Of a stretch of DNA of 64,000 nt, positions 12,347 to 25,100 are shown one piece after another. Each line of letters opens with the position of its first letter. Position 1 is the stretch's first letter. This DNA comes from Symbiodinium kawagutii (lineage: Eukaryota; Sar; Dinophyceae; Suessiales; Symbiodiniaceae): NCBI GenBank assembly GCA_009767595.1, contig VSDK01000749.1, positions 19,899 through 83,898 on the forward strand. The letters are read 5' to 3'. A program made the translations under genes and the position numbers. Below the pieces are notes generated by a model. That model did no database searches, was not told where the DNA came from, and was given only the letters and a program-made list of their open reading frames with translations.

Positions 12347-15300
12347 CTGCGGATGTCATGCTCAAACGGGGAAGGCGGCTCTGCTCGCGTCAATTTCCAC
12401 GCATCTTTCGCGTGTTCCAAGCACAAACATTCGCCCATCATTTCATGAATCCCCTGAGCTTGTCACAGGGTCACGCCCAAGGCAAACACATCCACCTGCA
12501 GTTGCAAAAATGAATTTTTGACAGCTTCAGATTGGCGGAGATTCCCCAACCCCAACACCAAACTGCAACGAGGAGACCAGGAAGTTCGTACTCCTAAAGT
12601 ACAAGCCCAGTGCTGCTTGAGCAACTTCTCAGAGATTGAGCTGTGTCTGAAAAATGATTTGTATCATCTTGCGTCTCTCTCGTCATATGCATTCTTGCTT
12701 TTGTATTTATATTGGTTTTACACACACATAAATATATACACATACATACATGGTAGGCAATTGAATCCCAAAGTGGGCACGTACAGAAGTGCCTAGGCTT
12801 ACTGCACCAGGAAGCCATTTAAACCCACCAGAATTCTACAATGGTCCGAATAGTGGCCTCTCGTTATTGGGCCCGATCCACACCACCACTGCCTTGGCCG
12901 CATCGTAGTTTTCTTGTCCGGGCAATGTGTGACGCGTCTCGGGAGCCCTGGAGCAGGAACAGCAAGGGAAGTGCTGACGTCAGAGGTGACATGATCCCAT
13001 CGTGTGTATCCCAGGCCATTGGTCAATGTTGCTAGGTAAACAATTGGAAACCGGTACCGAAAACACGATGATTTGGCACTGCATTGCCCTGGACGAAAAG
13101 CTAACTGCTGAGAAACTCCACTGGAAGATACTGGAAGATTTGCGGTTGCAAATGATTGGCTCCAATTCGCTTCTCCACAAGTGGCCACCTCTTCAACAAC
13201 AAACCACTACTTGGCAGCAGCTCAATCGGCACGTCTCCCGGGCACCGCTGCCTGTAATATTTGGTTCCCAGAAATGGAGTCGAGGTGCCAGAGGCACATC
13301 CGCTGATGTCCTGCACATCAAGAGCTTCCCTCACGAATTCTCAGCCAACCGCCCATAACGGCCCATTACCGCCCATCCTTGCTGAGTCCGAAGTCCACCA
13401 ACTTCACCACATCTGGCTGTCCAGGTCGCAGAGGGCTCGCCAGGAGAATGTTGTGCGGCTTGAAATCCTCACCAGCTTCCAAGCTGCAGAAGATCAACCT
13501 ATGGCATCGGCTCAACCCATCCACAGCCACCCACCCATGAACTGCTGATCCGCCCCCAGGGATCCCGAAGCGGTCCCGGTGCACCACGTCCAACGCATGG
13601 CTGTGCCGCAGGGCTTCCGCCATCTGCGCGAAAAGTCCGCGCGCTTCGATCTCTGAGAGGCGACCTGGCGCCATGTGACACCACCGGTCACCGCCCCAAG
13701 GACCAACCATTGGACCATCCAAGACGATCCAAGAAATGCCTAGGTGGTGCCTATAGGGTGCCTCTTCACAGCTGGCTTTGGATACAATCGATCCCATAGC
13801 GTGGGTTTATGATTCTGGTCTTTTCACGGCTGGGTCTTCCGTCTAGATTGTGATCAGACCGATTTCACGAAGATTGCTGTGCCGGCCACTGGTTTGTCCT
13901 GGCTACACCCCCAGCCCAGCCTCGCCCTTTGAGTCCTTGGCCGAGACAAGAAGACCATTGCAGTATGGAAGACCGGGCTTCCCCTTTGACCACAAGACAT
14001 ATGATATATGGATACCCAGACTCCTTAGCCCCCTTGCAACCACCAGCATGACATGGGAAGCCTCATACACACCAAAAATACGCCCGTGGCAAGTGTAGAA
14101 AACCCATCACTTTGGGCTTCTTCCGCAGAAGCTCCTGTATGAATCTCAATTGAAGCCATTGACAAACAAAGCATGAATCCGTAATTGAATAACACGTGGC
14201 TAATGCCGGTCTTCAGTCACTCCAAGACTTTTTGAGAGATGTGAATAGAATAGCTAGTTTGCAATGACTAGCAAAGGCAAAAATAAAAAACAGGAAACTC
14301 ATGGGAACCCTGAACTGTTTTGATGGCCACCGACATTCAGATCACATGTCTGTTGGCCCAGCGTTTCCCTGAGGTACTGGCTCCGTCCAAGGTCAGTACC
14401 GTTCACGTACTCCATGACGATGTAGAACTTGCGCCGGAAAGCAAACGCATCCAGCACCTGCACCAAGCTGCGGTGGAACCAGTCCCCATCCATTTCCACC
14501 ACTGAGAACCATCGAGAACCTTTGACAACCACATTTTCAACTACGTTAAGCTTGGTCATAGTTGGTCATCATTGTTTTTTCAAGGGTCCCCTTGTCGGTT
14601 GAGCCAACAGGTTCCCATACTAAAACACTCCAGGTCTGTTTGTTCGACATCCCAACCTTCACAACACCCGGGTGGCCACGAAGCTTCAGAAGATTTCGCA
14701 CCTGGCGGCAAGTTTGCGGCATGTTTTGGTTTCCAAAATTCAAGCTGTTGGGTTGCCTAGCCCGTAGCCGTTCTAAGAAAGGTAGCACCTCAACCCCCGC
14801 AAAACCAATCAACTTCCCCCGTGGACCCCCACCTCGAATTCCAGGCGCGCGACCCAACGGACCAGTCTCTCCTGGTCAGCACCCACCCTGGAGGACCTGA
14901 GATCAGATCGGCAAAAGCACTGCAACAGCACTGCATCTGAAGTTTAATGCAAGGAAGGTGAGGGAAGTCTCGAGGGAAGTCCCGACAGTCGAGGCGCAAG
15001 ATCTGCAAATCCACTTCTTTCACTGCGTAGGATTCCACCCCTCGACCATTCGCATCCAATCGCTCGTACCTGACCGCATACATTGCTGTGCCTCTGAGGT
15101 CCCATGATGCTGGTCTTGAAAACCTCTGGAGCTTCAAGGCATATATTGGTAATTTCAAATCTCACATCAAGTCATCAGCACTATGGAAGGAAAGATAGAC
15201 CATCGTGTCATGTCAGGATCGTGAAAGCCACTGCACCATACAGCACCAATGTCCTGATCCTGCCTGTAGACATCCGCAAAGCCGCCGCTGCCAAGCAGCT

Positions 15301-18300
15301 CCTTCTGCCGAAATCGCAAAGTATCACGAACCTGGTGGTGATCAGATACAATCACAATTGATATCGGAGGAGGCAATGATTTAGCATTGACGATCCATTA
15401 CAGTATATAACAATCACGGCAATGATTGATCGATAGTTAAATATGTGCAGCTTTGTGCCTAGGTTTCGCTGCTCAGGGATTCGATTGCCATCAGGGCCAA
15501 CATCGTTAATGATAAGTATCCACACCTTCGTGATCTAAACCTGGTGCATCCTATGCCCAAGTCATTTGCATCAAAAAAGAATGAACAGAAGAAATCAAAA
15601 GAATACAGAGTGCAGCTCAGAAACAAAAATCCCAGGCTCTTCCACCGTGCTGCCCTGTTTCGAGAGCCTGCGGTCTTTTACCTGGAGGGTAGGACGGTGA
15701 AGGGGAAAGGCTACAGGGTCGCACCTGTCGAGCTTCTGAAACTTCCCCAACTTCTTCCCATAGGAATTGACACAACTTCGCCTCTTGCGCCTCATCACTG
15801 CTGCCATTCTCCGCACCAACCTGCCGCCAGGTGCTGTGCAGAGAGTGATGACCTTCCTCTTGGGGCCACAACTCACATCACTCAACCAGGAAAGCTGAGA
15901 TGTTGCCGCAGTCAGCTCAGAACGACCGGGCTCCTCGCCTTGGGTCTGTCCAACATTACCTGATGGCAGCGGATCGTTTTAGGAAGCTGGAAATCCCGGG
16001 GAGTCAACTGCAACCATGGCATTGGCCACACAACTTGTATCGTGACTGATCGATTTTGGTGGATACAAAGCATGTACACCCAACACAAAATTATTGCTGC
16101 TACAGGCGTATGTTCCAAAGCATTTGATAATGCATCCAGGCAGCTATGTCGTCATGGTGCGGGTTTAAGTAGCCTTGGCGCCAGGACAACTCCAAGATCT
16201 TTGCGAGAACACAAGGAACATGCTGCAAAGATTGTCCAACCCTAAATCCATGCATCAATCCATGAACAGAGGCATGCAAACACTGAAGTCAAAAAAAAAC
16301 TACAAGGAATGGACATGTCCATCCCAAGTGAATGTTTGAGGGCAACACCCAAGCCGAAGACATGGATGACGGATCTCCAACCTGACTTGTTCAAAGCTTC
16401 ACTTCTGGAAAATTGGGAAAAGGGAGAAGACTTGCATAAGATCCCTGAGACGCAAGAACCCGCAATCATCTGAAATCCCTGTGCTCTTCCTCTCGTGCTT
16501 CAACTTTTGCCCAACCAAATTCAACATGTTCCACCAAACCCGTTCCAAAAGTGCGACTGGAACAAACCTGTCCAACCATGGGCAGCCCCTGCCATGGCTA
16601 GTCGACAGCCTTGATGCGAGTCTTCCTCAGAGGGCTCCGTTCGTACCACGAGGTACCGACGCCCCAGCAACTCCACCTCAGCGGTTGATGACAACGCACC
16701 AACCTGCTTGTACCAGGGGAATGCGCCCAAAAAAAACGATATAAGCTATATAAATCAAGCAGAGATGATAAGAACCATTGAGCCAACATGGCCACAGTCT
16801 CAACAGAGTCCAGAACTGCAACGCCAGGAGTCCAAGCTGCACTGTGCTGTGTGGCATTTGGGGAGCATAGCAATGAGAATCCACACTTGGGAAACTCAAA
16901 ACTCGTAGCTTTGGGCAGAGCTCTAAGGCCCACACGTTCCGGATCAGTTGACCATAGTGCTCTTTGTCATCCAAACGACTCATGAAGTGCAAGGGCATCT
17001 CCTGTCACAGGCTTGAAGGGAAAATCTTGAGATCGGCTGGGCACACCAAAGGCCCCCTCCTCCTCCAAATCGGGTTGAGGAGATTCGCTGGAGGCTATCT
17101 CCAGGTCCTTTCAGCCAGATATCGGCATATCATGGCGTTTGAGAAAGATATGCTTGGCGCAACCAGCTGTCCTCGCTGGGGCATCCGCTCTCGTTTTCTT
17201 CAGAAAACCTGGGTGAGCCAAAAGTGGCAGAACAGTCGTCGACTAGAGTGAGCACTGTCGAAAATACAAGTTGGCAATCTCCTCTTGGAGTGGTTGCTTG
17301 AAAGGCATTGATAAGTCGTCTTCCCGCCATGTCAACGGATTAGTATTGGCAGAAGAGAGACAGCAGAAATCAGCAGAATATATAGATTGTGGCCCAAGAG
17401 GTGATCTGATCATCGATGGATTTTGTCCCACTGCTGTCAACAACCTCCATAAATAATTAGTCAAGATACATAGTGATAACACAGCCAATCAACCGAACCC
17501 CTTGGTGGGACGGATTCCATATGAATCATCATAGTTTCATTTGCTCTGTCAATCTAGGGCAGGGATAACAAATTAGATGTTTGACCAAAAAATTGGCAGT
17601 TTAACTCCCTTTCGTTGAAGCTTAGGCCCTGGCGTCCTGCCATCAGCTGACACGATGCAGAAGTCATTGGCTTCCTACGCCAGGCATTGGTTGACACGAT
17701 GCAAAGGAGTGGGCGCATGTGCTCTGTACAGGAGTGGGTGCCTTGCCTCAAGAAACCAGCTATCTATTGCAGGTGAAGGGTTCCACTTGCTACAAAATGG
17801 GCAGACTCCAGGTCGCCGAAAGCAGCCATGGCGGCAAGTGAAATTCGGCTGACGACAAACTGATCAAGACAAAATGATGCAAAGAATCAGGCAGCACCAC
17901 CCGGTCCGTGCCAGAGTTGGCTTCCGGCGACCCGGCACAAGAATCCATGGTCTGGGAGCGACGCACGCTGCATGCCTGCCAGGCAAATGCATGGTGCTGG
18001 AATCAAATCAACAAGTTAAAACTCTCTCAGTTACTCTCTGCAAACTCCGAAGAAAATCCCTCCAAAAAAATGACCATTTGCTCTTGCAACACTCAAATAA
18101 CAAAGCCCGGGAGGTCAGGGAGGTACCAGGCGTATTGCCGGCCAACCACCAGCGCCTCTGCAGATTTGGGAGTAACCTCACAGGTCAAAGCATAATTACT
18201 GATCTTTCCATGATCCTTCGAGCCGTGGCAGTGAACCCAACAGTATCCTGGACCCAAGAAACCAGAGCTATCCATGGGAGGGGCTGTTGGAGTGTTCTCG

Positions 18301-21300
18301 CTGCTGCCCAAAGACATCGGGCGATGCCAGGTGAATCTCTCCAGCACGAGGAGTATCCGACATGGTGACCTCCAAGCTGCGCTCCGTCAGAATCTCCGAG
18401 TCGGACACTGGCAGCTCGGACAGCGTGGGGGAACCTTGGAGGCGACCGAACCCGGGCGCACAATGGGGGAGTGTCCAAAGCTTGGATACCCAAGCCATCA
18501 CTACCCCAGCTTGTCTGCGCACTATCCGAACTTGAACACATGCAAATTGCATGCTGCACATACACATCTGCCTATTAAGAACACAGTGCCGTCAATTTGC
18601 ATTTTTGGCCAGGGCCTCTGGAGGTTTTGCCCTACACTTGGCCAAGGCTTTGCAAGGGTTCGAGCACACATCAAGGAGATCTAGGTTTGAGACTGCTGGT
18701 GCATCAGCATGCAAATAACTAAATAAAGTTAAAAGTACACTAATAGAATTGCCTGATGGCGCCGGAGAGAAAGAGAGAGAGAGAGAGAATACCCTATGTA
18801 TAAGGCTAAGACACCCTGAACTCTATGCACGTGCGCGAGAAAAAGGTCAAGTGCGCTACACTTGCAGTGGGGGTTGCAGGGGGTGAGCCAAATGACGCCT
18901 CAACAAAAGTGCATCTGCAAGGATGACTGGGTGAATGTGAACATGTCCAAACTCAATCGAGTTGGACATGGTCGGCCCAGGTCATCTTCCAAGCATTGAT
19001 CTGTCCTGACTGCAGCTCAGGAACAGGCCCCCACTTCATGGCCAGAGTGCAAACTCATGGCGACCGCAGAGAGGCGCGGAGCACAGCTTGGAATCGAAAG
19101 TTGGGATCAGGTTCAAAAACAAAGGGACAACCCACACGACAATCCACAATCAGTTCATTTCTCCAAATGCCTCTTTCACAAAAACTATTTTGTTTCACCT
19201 CTGCCTCAAACCTTAATCAATTTGGTGGGACTTTCAAGGCCAGTGGCCAGACTTTGGACTTGAGCTGCAGAGCTTCAGAGGATTTCAATGCAGTCGATGG
19301 AGTCAATGGCACAAGAACACTTGCGACTCCCATCAAAAGTGGTTGCATGATGCAATCACCTGTGGCGAAAATGGCAACATCCCAAAGCCTGCAAAAAGAA
19401 CGCAGCAGCCAAGGCCTGCAATGGGACTGGATATGGGCCCACTACCAGCTCTACTAGAGCCAAGCTGCAGATCAATGCTATGGCATCGCACCCCTTTCGT
19501 TTACAGCAATGATTCTGCAGATATTGATGCTGCGCTCATGAAGCTGCAGAGGCACTCTTGGCATAAAAGGATCAAGCGATCAAGTTACCTCTGCATTTTC
19601 CTGCCTCTTCGTACTGTCCGGTCGGAGAGAGAAACAAATGGCATGCCACGGCTTCTGGTGGTGGAAATCTGCTACTTCAATGAATCCATCACCATCTCAT
19701 TCGAGGGCCTGACCATGCAACACAGAGGGGCTGCTGCACCTGGACCCTGCTTTTAGCAGTAGCCCCGAAAAACGGCAGTTGCTCTGGTGACAGTGCCGTC
19801 GGCTGCAGCGAAAATGATCCAATTCACAAACCTCACAAGAGAAACATCAGCTCATCGTATCCAGCTCCCTCGTCCATTTCTCCATCTCTTCTTGGGGCCT
19901 TGCCACACACAGAACGAACGGACGAACCAACCAAACAACCAAAACAACAGCAACAGAGCAGTGACAGCGACAGCAAGCAACCACAATCAACGACCCCTAA
20001 CAAATGCTTCCAGCTATGCTCCCTTGCATTCAAAGAGCTGGTCCAGCATCGCTTCAGAGATACAAAACAGCTCGACGCTGCCCTTGGTGGCTTCTCCTAA
20101 GCTGCAATGGAGCAATGCAGGCGGAGCTTCGCGTGGACCACCTAACGATCCACATCCACACTGAAAACCAGATTAAAATTACATACACATCATATCTTAG
20201 TATAGAATACACACCCTTTTTCAAACCACATATTTCCCACTAGCTGGTGCGTTCATACGATTCATCATGGAAATAGACACTGATGAACACTGTCATTTTG
20301 CTGGCATCTGTCCCTAAGGCGGAACAGTTGGAACCTGACACTGCGCTGTCATTTTCCTGGCTGGTCAGGACCCGAACTACGCCCTGCGCTCCTAGCGTGC
20401 TAGCGGCTGATGGTGCGCTTGCCTTCTTGAAAATCTAACCACCTCTCACTGCCCGTTCCCTGACTGGTCTTTGTGACCTCAGCCCAGCATCGAATGGACT
20501 CAAAGCCGGAGATGACGCCTCACACGTTGAGGGCTTGGAAAGGCGAGGAAACATTGCAGCAGAGCAGTGTCAAAGATAGTTTTTTAGTGTAAAAACTGAG
20601 CTGATAGAACTGCCATCAGTGGGAGCCCATTGGGAGCCACCAGTGGGAGCCCCCACCTGTTTCCCGCAGCATTGTATCCAGCACTTTCTCGGCAGACTGC
20701 CGTCGCTTCGCCTTGGTCGCCGCTTCATCACAAGATCTCTGCCTTTCCATGCACGAAAGGCATGAACATCCCACAACATCCCTATGACTGTCGATTGATG
20801 TCGATTGTATGCAGATTATTCTCATGGAATTCTGACATTGGAAGCGAGATTCAAGAGCCCAAGGGCCCAAGGAAAAGAAATCTCTGGGCACACCACTCAC
20901 ATGACTCAGTTCCAACAGAATTATAACTCAGAAAGAGCAGTTGGTACTGTAAGCTCTACTACAAAGCCTGCACGGCCTCTCCGACACTCTTGCTAAGCTG
21001 GAAGCTGCGGCAAAATCTTGCCAAGCAGCACATTCTGCAACAACTCGCTCGCGCACTTCATCTGGCATATCCACACGAATTTGTGACCTGATAGGCTGCT
21101 CAGTGTCTAGGCATAACTACCAGTAAGCTTGTAGCCACCTAGTAGGGCATCCCAGTAAGCTGGTAGTAATCTGGGAGGGCATTCATCCGTGCAAAGGTTC
21201 AAGAATAGAAATTCACCGACAGATCATTGTTGGAAAAGGGCTGCCATTTAGAGTAATTTCAAAGGAGTGAGCATGGATCATTTATCCTGGGAAAATTGAG

Positions 21301-22033
21301 CAGAGAAAACATCTTCTGAAGTCAGTATTCTCAGGTTGCCTGCCGTTGAAGTGTACAAGTGCTTCTGTGATATTTCAAAAGAAATGAAACATGTTTGAAG
21401 TCAAAGAGCTCACAAACTAATCCTCCGATGTAAAAACGGCCTATGGTGAAACAACACTTTGGAAAGTATGAAGTGAATAAGCATGTCAAGGGCTGCCGTT
21501 TGATGAATCCGGTGAGTAGAAATCTGTTTCATGCGGGATTGACCTGTGCCTAGTGGTTCTGCAGCTGCAGCTTTGCTTGTGTGTAAACAATTTGTTGGAT
21601 AAGGCAGCAAACCAAGCTACAGTCCAAGAATGTTGAAGAACTTGACTCAATCGTTTCTTTGTGCTCAGGTTCCAATTTCAAAAGTAGAGCTCTATGCAGA
21701 ACCTGTACTAACGAAATGAGCTGGGCAAGCGATCCCCCACCAATTGGAGTTTAGCCCAGCCACGGCAACTGTGAGGTTCACTTCTGGAAAGGTCTGTCAT
21801 CATTGCATCGCCACTAAGAATGAAACCAAACATCGCAGAAACCGCACAGTGCACATCAGTCCACTACTCAGAACCGCTACTTGCACATCCCACATCATCC
21901 CACCCGGTCCCACTGCAGCGTCAAGGTGCGTCTTCTCCACTCTCTCGAGCCAACGGTTCACATCGGCTCGGGCTAAGGCTGCAGAGCACAGCAGGTCTTG
22001 CAGCGCTCCTTGGAGTGCCATCAGGCGGCACAT
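12347..22033 (-). CDS. Ser/Thr protein kinase, multi-exon, with an in-frame TGA
   Basis: Kinase-domain exons joined in phase: 15331-15264 (glycine loop LGSGGFADVYR), 15069-14991 (AVKEVD, the ATP-binding Lys), 14701-14657 (LRGHPGVVK), 14457-14400 (hinge YIVMEYVNG), 13664-13576 plus 13467-13378 (HRDFKPHNILL and VDFGLSK), 13310-13252 plus 12947-12893 (GTSTPFLGTKYYRAPE) and 12495-12347 (DVFALGVTL, subdomain IX). Catalytic Lys, HRD Asp and DFG Asp are all present. In the last exon the frame runs into TGA at 12463-12465, then continues with kinase-like sequence (GECLCLEHAKDAW). Subdomain XI is missing. Candidate upstream exons: 22033-21881 (starts with ATG), about 20750-20668, 18434-18274, 17345-17250, 17001-16911 and 16703-16610; their joining is inferred. 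Donors at 14991, 13576 and 13378 are GA; those at 15264, 13252 and 12893 are GC. Probably a CAMK-like kinase. Confidence 0.7.
12463..12465 (-). other. In-frame TGA within kinase subdomain IX-X exon
   Basis: Between DVFALGVTL and QAQGIHEMMGECL the frame is unbroken except for TGA. No plausible intron removes it: the only GT and AG nearby would give a 13-base intron. It could be a true disabling mutation, a read error or an allele. Confidence 0.7.
15332..16609 (-). other. Upstream part of kinase gene, exons uncertain
   Basis: Minus-strand open stretches near 15650-15880 contain acidic, exon-like sequence (SSDEAQEAKLCQFLWEE), but no junctions can be fixed by phase. The remainder looks intronic. 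Confidence 0.35.
18435..20667. other. Probable intron of kinase gene
   Basis: No convincing exon. A (GA)n tract lies at 18764-18788. ORFs in this stretch lack family motifs and coding bias. Confidence 0.4.
21118..21185. repeat. Two-copy short tandem repeat
   Basis: Two diverged copies of a unit of about 33-35 bp (ccagtaagctnGTAG...gggcat) lie side by side in the presumed first intron of the kinase gene. Confidence 0.6.
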
Positions 22034-22140
22034 GGTACAGATGTATAAACTTGCAAGGCTTCCGGAGGGGTTCCTTCAAAGCACAAGGTGTAGCAGACTC
22101 GCATCTTTCTTCGAATGGAGCCAGGGGGGGTAGTTTCAGA

Positions 22141-25100
22141 TTACAACCAAACTCTCGGACGCTTATCACAAGGTGTAGGCAAGATTCTGGCGGGATCTTC
22201 CACCATCTCAGCAGTCAGGAGCAATTCGGTGCAAGTTGTTGATGGGAGCTCAAATTTAAAGTTCCGCAGCACCTGGCAGAACACTTTGGAGCCTGGCCTC
22301 CCGTACTCAAATTCATCGTGCCAACGCTTTGTGAAATGTATTTGGTTGCATAACTCTTGAAGGGTGCAGCGGAGCGGTGTGTTCAAACCTCGGCAGCTGG
22401 ATTTTGCTTCCACTGTTTCCATGTTCTGGTCATTTTGGATTCAAAAGTTGGCACCGGTTCTGACCGGAAAGGCGATCTGTCTCGCGATATTTGCTGATCA
22501 CCCGATGAACTACCATCTCTGCCCTAAATCAAAATGCTTTCATCTCCAAGCATCAAAACTCACCTCAGTTCGTTAGAGCGTGTTGCCCAATAAATTGATC
22601 TTTATGGGTTTGCGTGGGTGCGCGAGCAACAAAACGGCATAAAACGGCCATATATAGATATTTATATATATATATATATACATATTTATTTCTTTATGGA
22701 AAAAATACTGAAATCCAATCATGTATGAGAATTCACTTGGCATAAGTGCGTAACCGGAAGCATAGCATTTTGGCACCATTTATGTGACACTATGCGCGTT
22801 GTTTGTGAGTTCTCCCCAGGTCCCGCACCTTCTCCAGGATGGTTACCAGCGCTCGCGCACCAGTTTTCTCCTCCACCGCCAATTCAGCCACCCGTCGCAG
22901 CGCAGCCTCCTCGGCCTCCAGTGCCGCAATGCTGTGGATGGGAGGGTTGGGACCATGGGTTGAACTCGCCATGGATCTCCCGTGGACAGGGATGCTATGT
23001 CAGGGGTGATGCCGAGTCGTTGCACTTTCTTCGCTGTTTCTTCGCTGTGCAAATAGCTTTTAAGTGTCCGGCTTTCAGCTGAATGCCGTATCCAGAGAAG
23101 TCATTCCTTGACAACAGCACAACATGCATTGCACGTTCAGGATCGTCATTGACCCTTTGAACCCGTAGCTTGGCTCGGGGTCCAGAAGGCTCTTGACCCA
23201 AGATATCCAATCTACAGCTCAACCCAAGATGTTCCAAGTTCGAAGCACCATTTGAGAAGCTGAAGCAACATGACACGTGTTGTAAGAAGAACAGGGGCGA
23301 TCCCATGCCAAGAAAAGTCTGAGCAGCTTAGAAATCACCCTGACCATATTGTGCTTGGTCATGGACCCAGTTCAATGAGAGGAAAGATAGAAGCAAAGCA
23401 GTTGAGGATCTGGAACTGCAACAGAATCGAATCCTCCGCTTCCGTCAGGATCTTGTACAAGTCGTTGGAGTCCAAGGCACGAATTGCCTCGAGGCGATGC
23501 GTGGATTTCAGATGATTTCGGGCTGTTGAGCGCAGGTTTTCTGTGTTTTCCATGTTTTCCTGATCTCTCTGTACAAATGGAAGGAATGGCAGCCATCAGG
23601 ACGAAATACACAAGAAGAACTGAAGTCATATACTGATGTCAATCGTTCCTGGGAAGTATACAATACGATTCGTAAGCCAGAACTCTAAAGCCGAGGCCCC
23701 TGCCACTCGCACAGGGATGCGCCCAACAAACTCTGGTTCTAAGCCGGCTTCGATGAAATCATTTGTTTCTGCCAGGTGGAGGTAACCTGGGTGACTGAGC
23801 AAAGGGTGCAAAGAATGAGTTATCCCAGGGCAACGAAGTCCAAGAATGACCCCAACTACTTTTTTCCTTCTACGCAAGACCTCAACTACATATGTACTCA
23901 AAAAATCTTCAAAAGCACTGGGAAGTTCAACCAAGGAGCTTTGTTGCTCTTCCGGCGGCCCCTTTTCATTTGCAGCGTCATCCGCAGCCAGGAAGCCCAT
24001 GGACTTGGTACCTGCGCAGTGTCTTGGTGGATGGCTTTGAGGTGTGGGGGGGCCACCCCAGGAGCACCTACACGATTCTTGATGATGTCGTTCATTCCGG
24101 TGAATGCACCACTGAAAATGAATAAAACCTCAAGTGCCACGCGGTAGGTGAAAAGGATCTGGAGTTCAGCGGTCTATCCAGTAGCCTCTGATGACATTTG
24201 GGTCTCTTTCTCCATTCTTTTCTACTTTACTATCCACTTTCTTTCTTTGTTTTCTCTATCTCTCTCTCTCTATCTGTCTCTCGCTGTCTTTCTCCAATGC
24301 AGCAAATCTGAGGGCATGCACAAATTTTGTCGAGATGGACTCGTCCTGGCCCCCACCAAACCTCAGCAAACAGCCAAATGGACCAACTGAGTAACCAGCA
24401 AGTCACCAGCAAGAGCGCCCCCAAAGGCACAATAGGGTGCCGCCAATTCCAACTAATTCCAACTACTTGGACAAGTAGCATGCTGGATAGGCTGGCCTGC
24501 ATGCTATTCTTCGCACTTACCTGGGAACGAGTTGAAATTCCCTTGGAATGTAGGAATCACCACTGGCCGCCCGCCTCGGTATCCTCCATGATCTTCAAAA
24601 AGTTACCTTGGCAAACGCACTCTTTACAAGAGATAAACGATGAAAAAGACAGTACGCTTGGGGCATCCAGAACCCAAATAACTTTCAGCCAACAACCATG
24701 TCCCGCCTGCCAAAGGATACACTCTGCACCCAGTCAGCCATGGCAAATCACCAGCCTTGCTCCAAGATCCCGTTTAAATCTCTCTAAGCACCAAGACACT
24801 TTGAACTTGAGATCCACTCCAACCACCTCTACCGCCCATTCCACCAGATGCGCTGCAGATCTTATCCACCTCATCTACGTACCTGCAAGCACTTCATTGT
24901 CAGGAACTAGGCAGTGAGCCACGAACGCATCACATATTGCATCCGTGCTGTGAGACATGTGCGACCCCGAGGGCCTTTCACTAGGCTAATGTTTCGCCGC
25001 CACGTTGAAGCACGCAGATTTGGTTCAATGTTTTTCTGCAAGGGCAAGTGCAAAATTTGTTTGGTCGTTTCATCTGTATAACTGTAAAAGCCTACTATTC

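Noticed and set aside
12463..12465. TGA as selenocysteine in the kinase
   Set aside because: No reason for selenocysteine at this kinase position, and no SECIS element was sought or seen.
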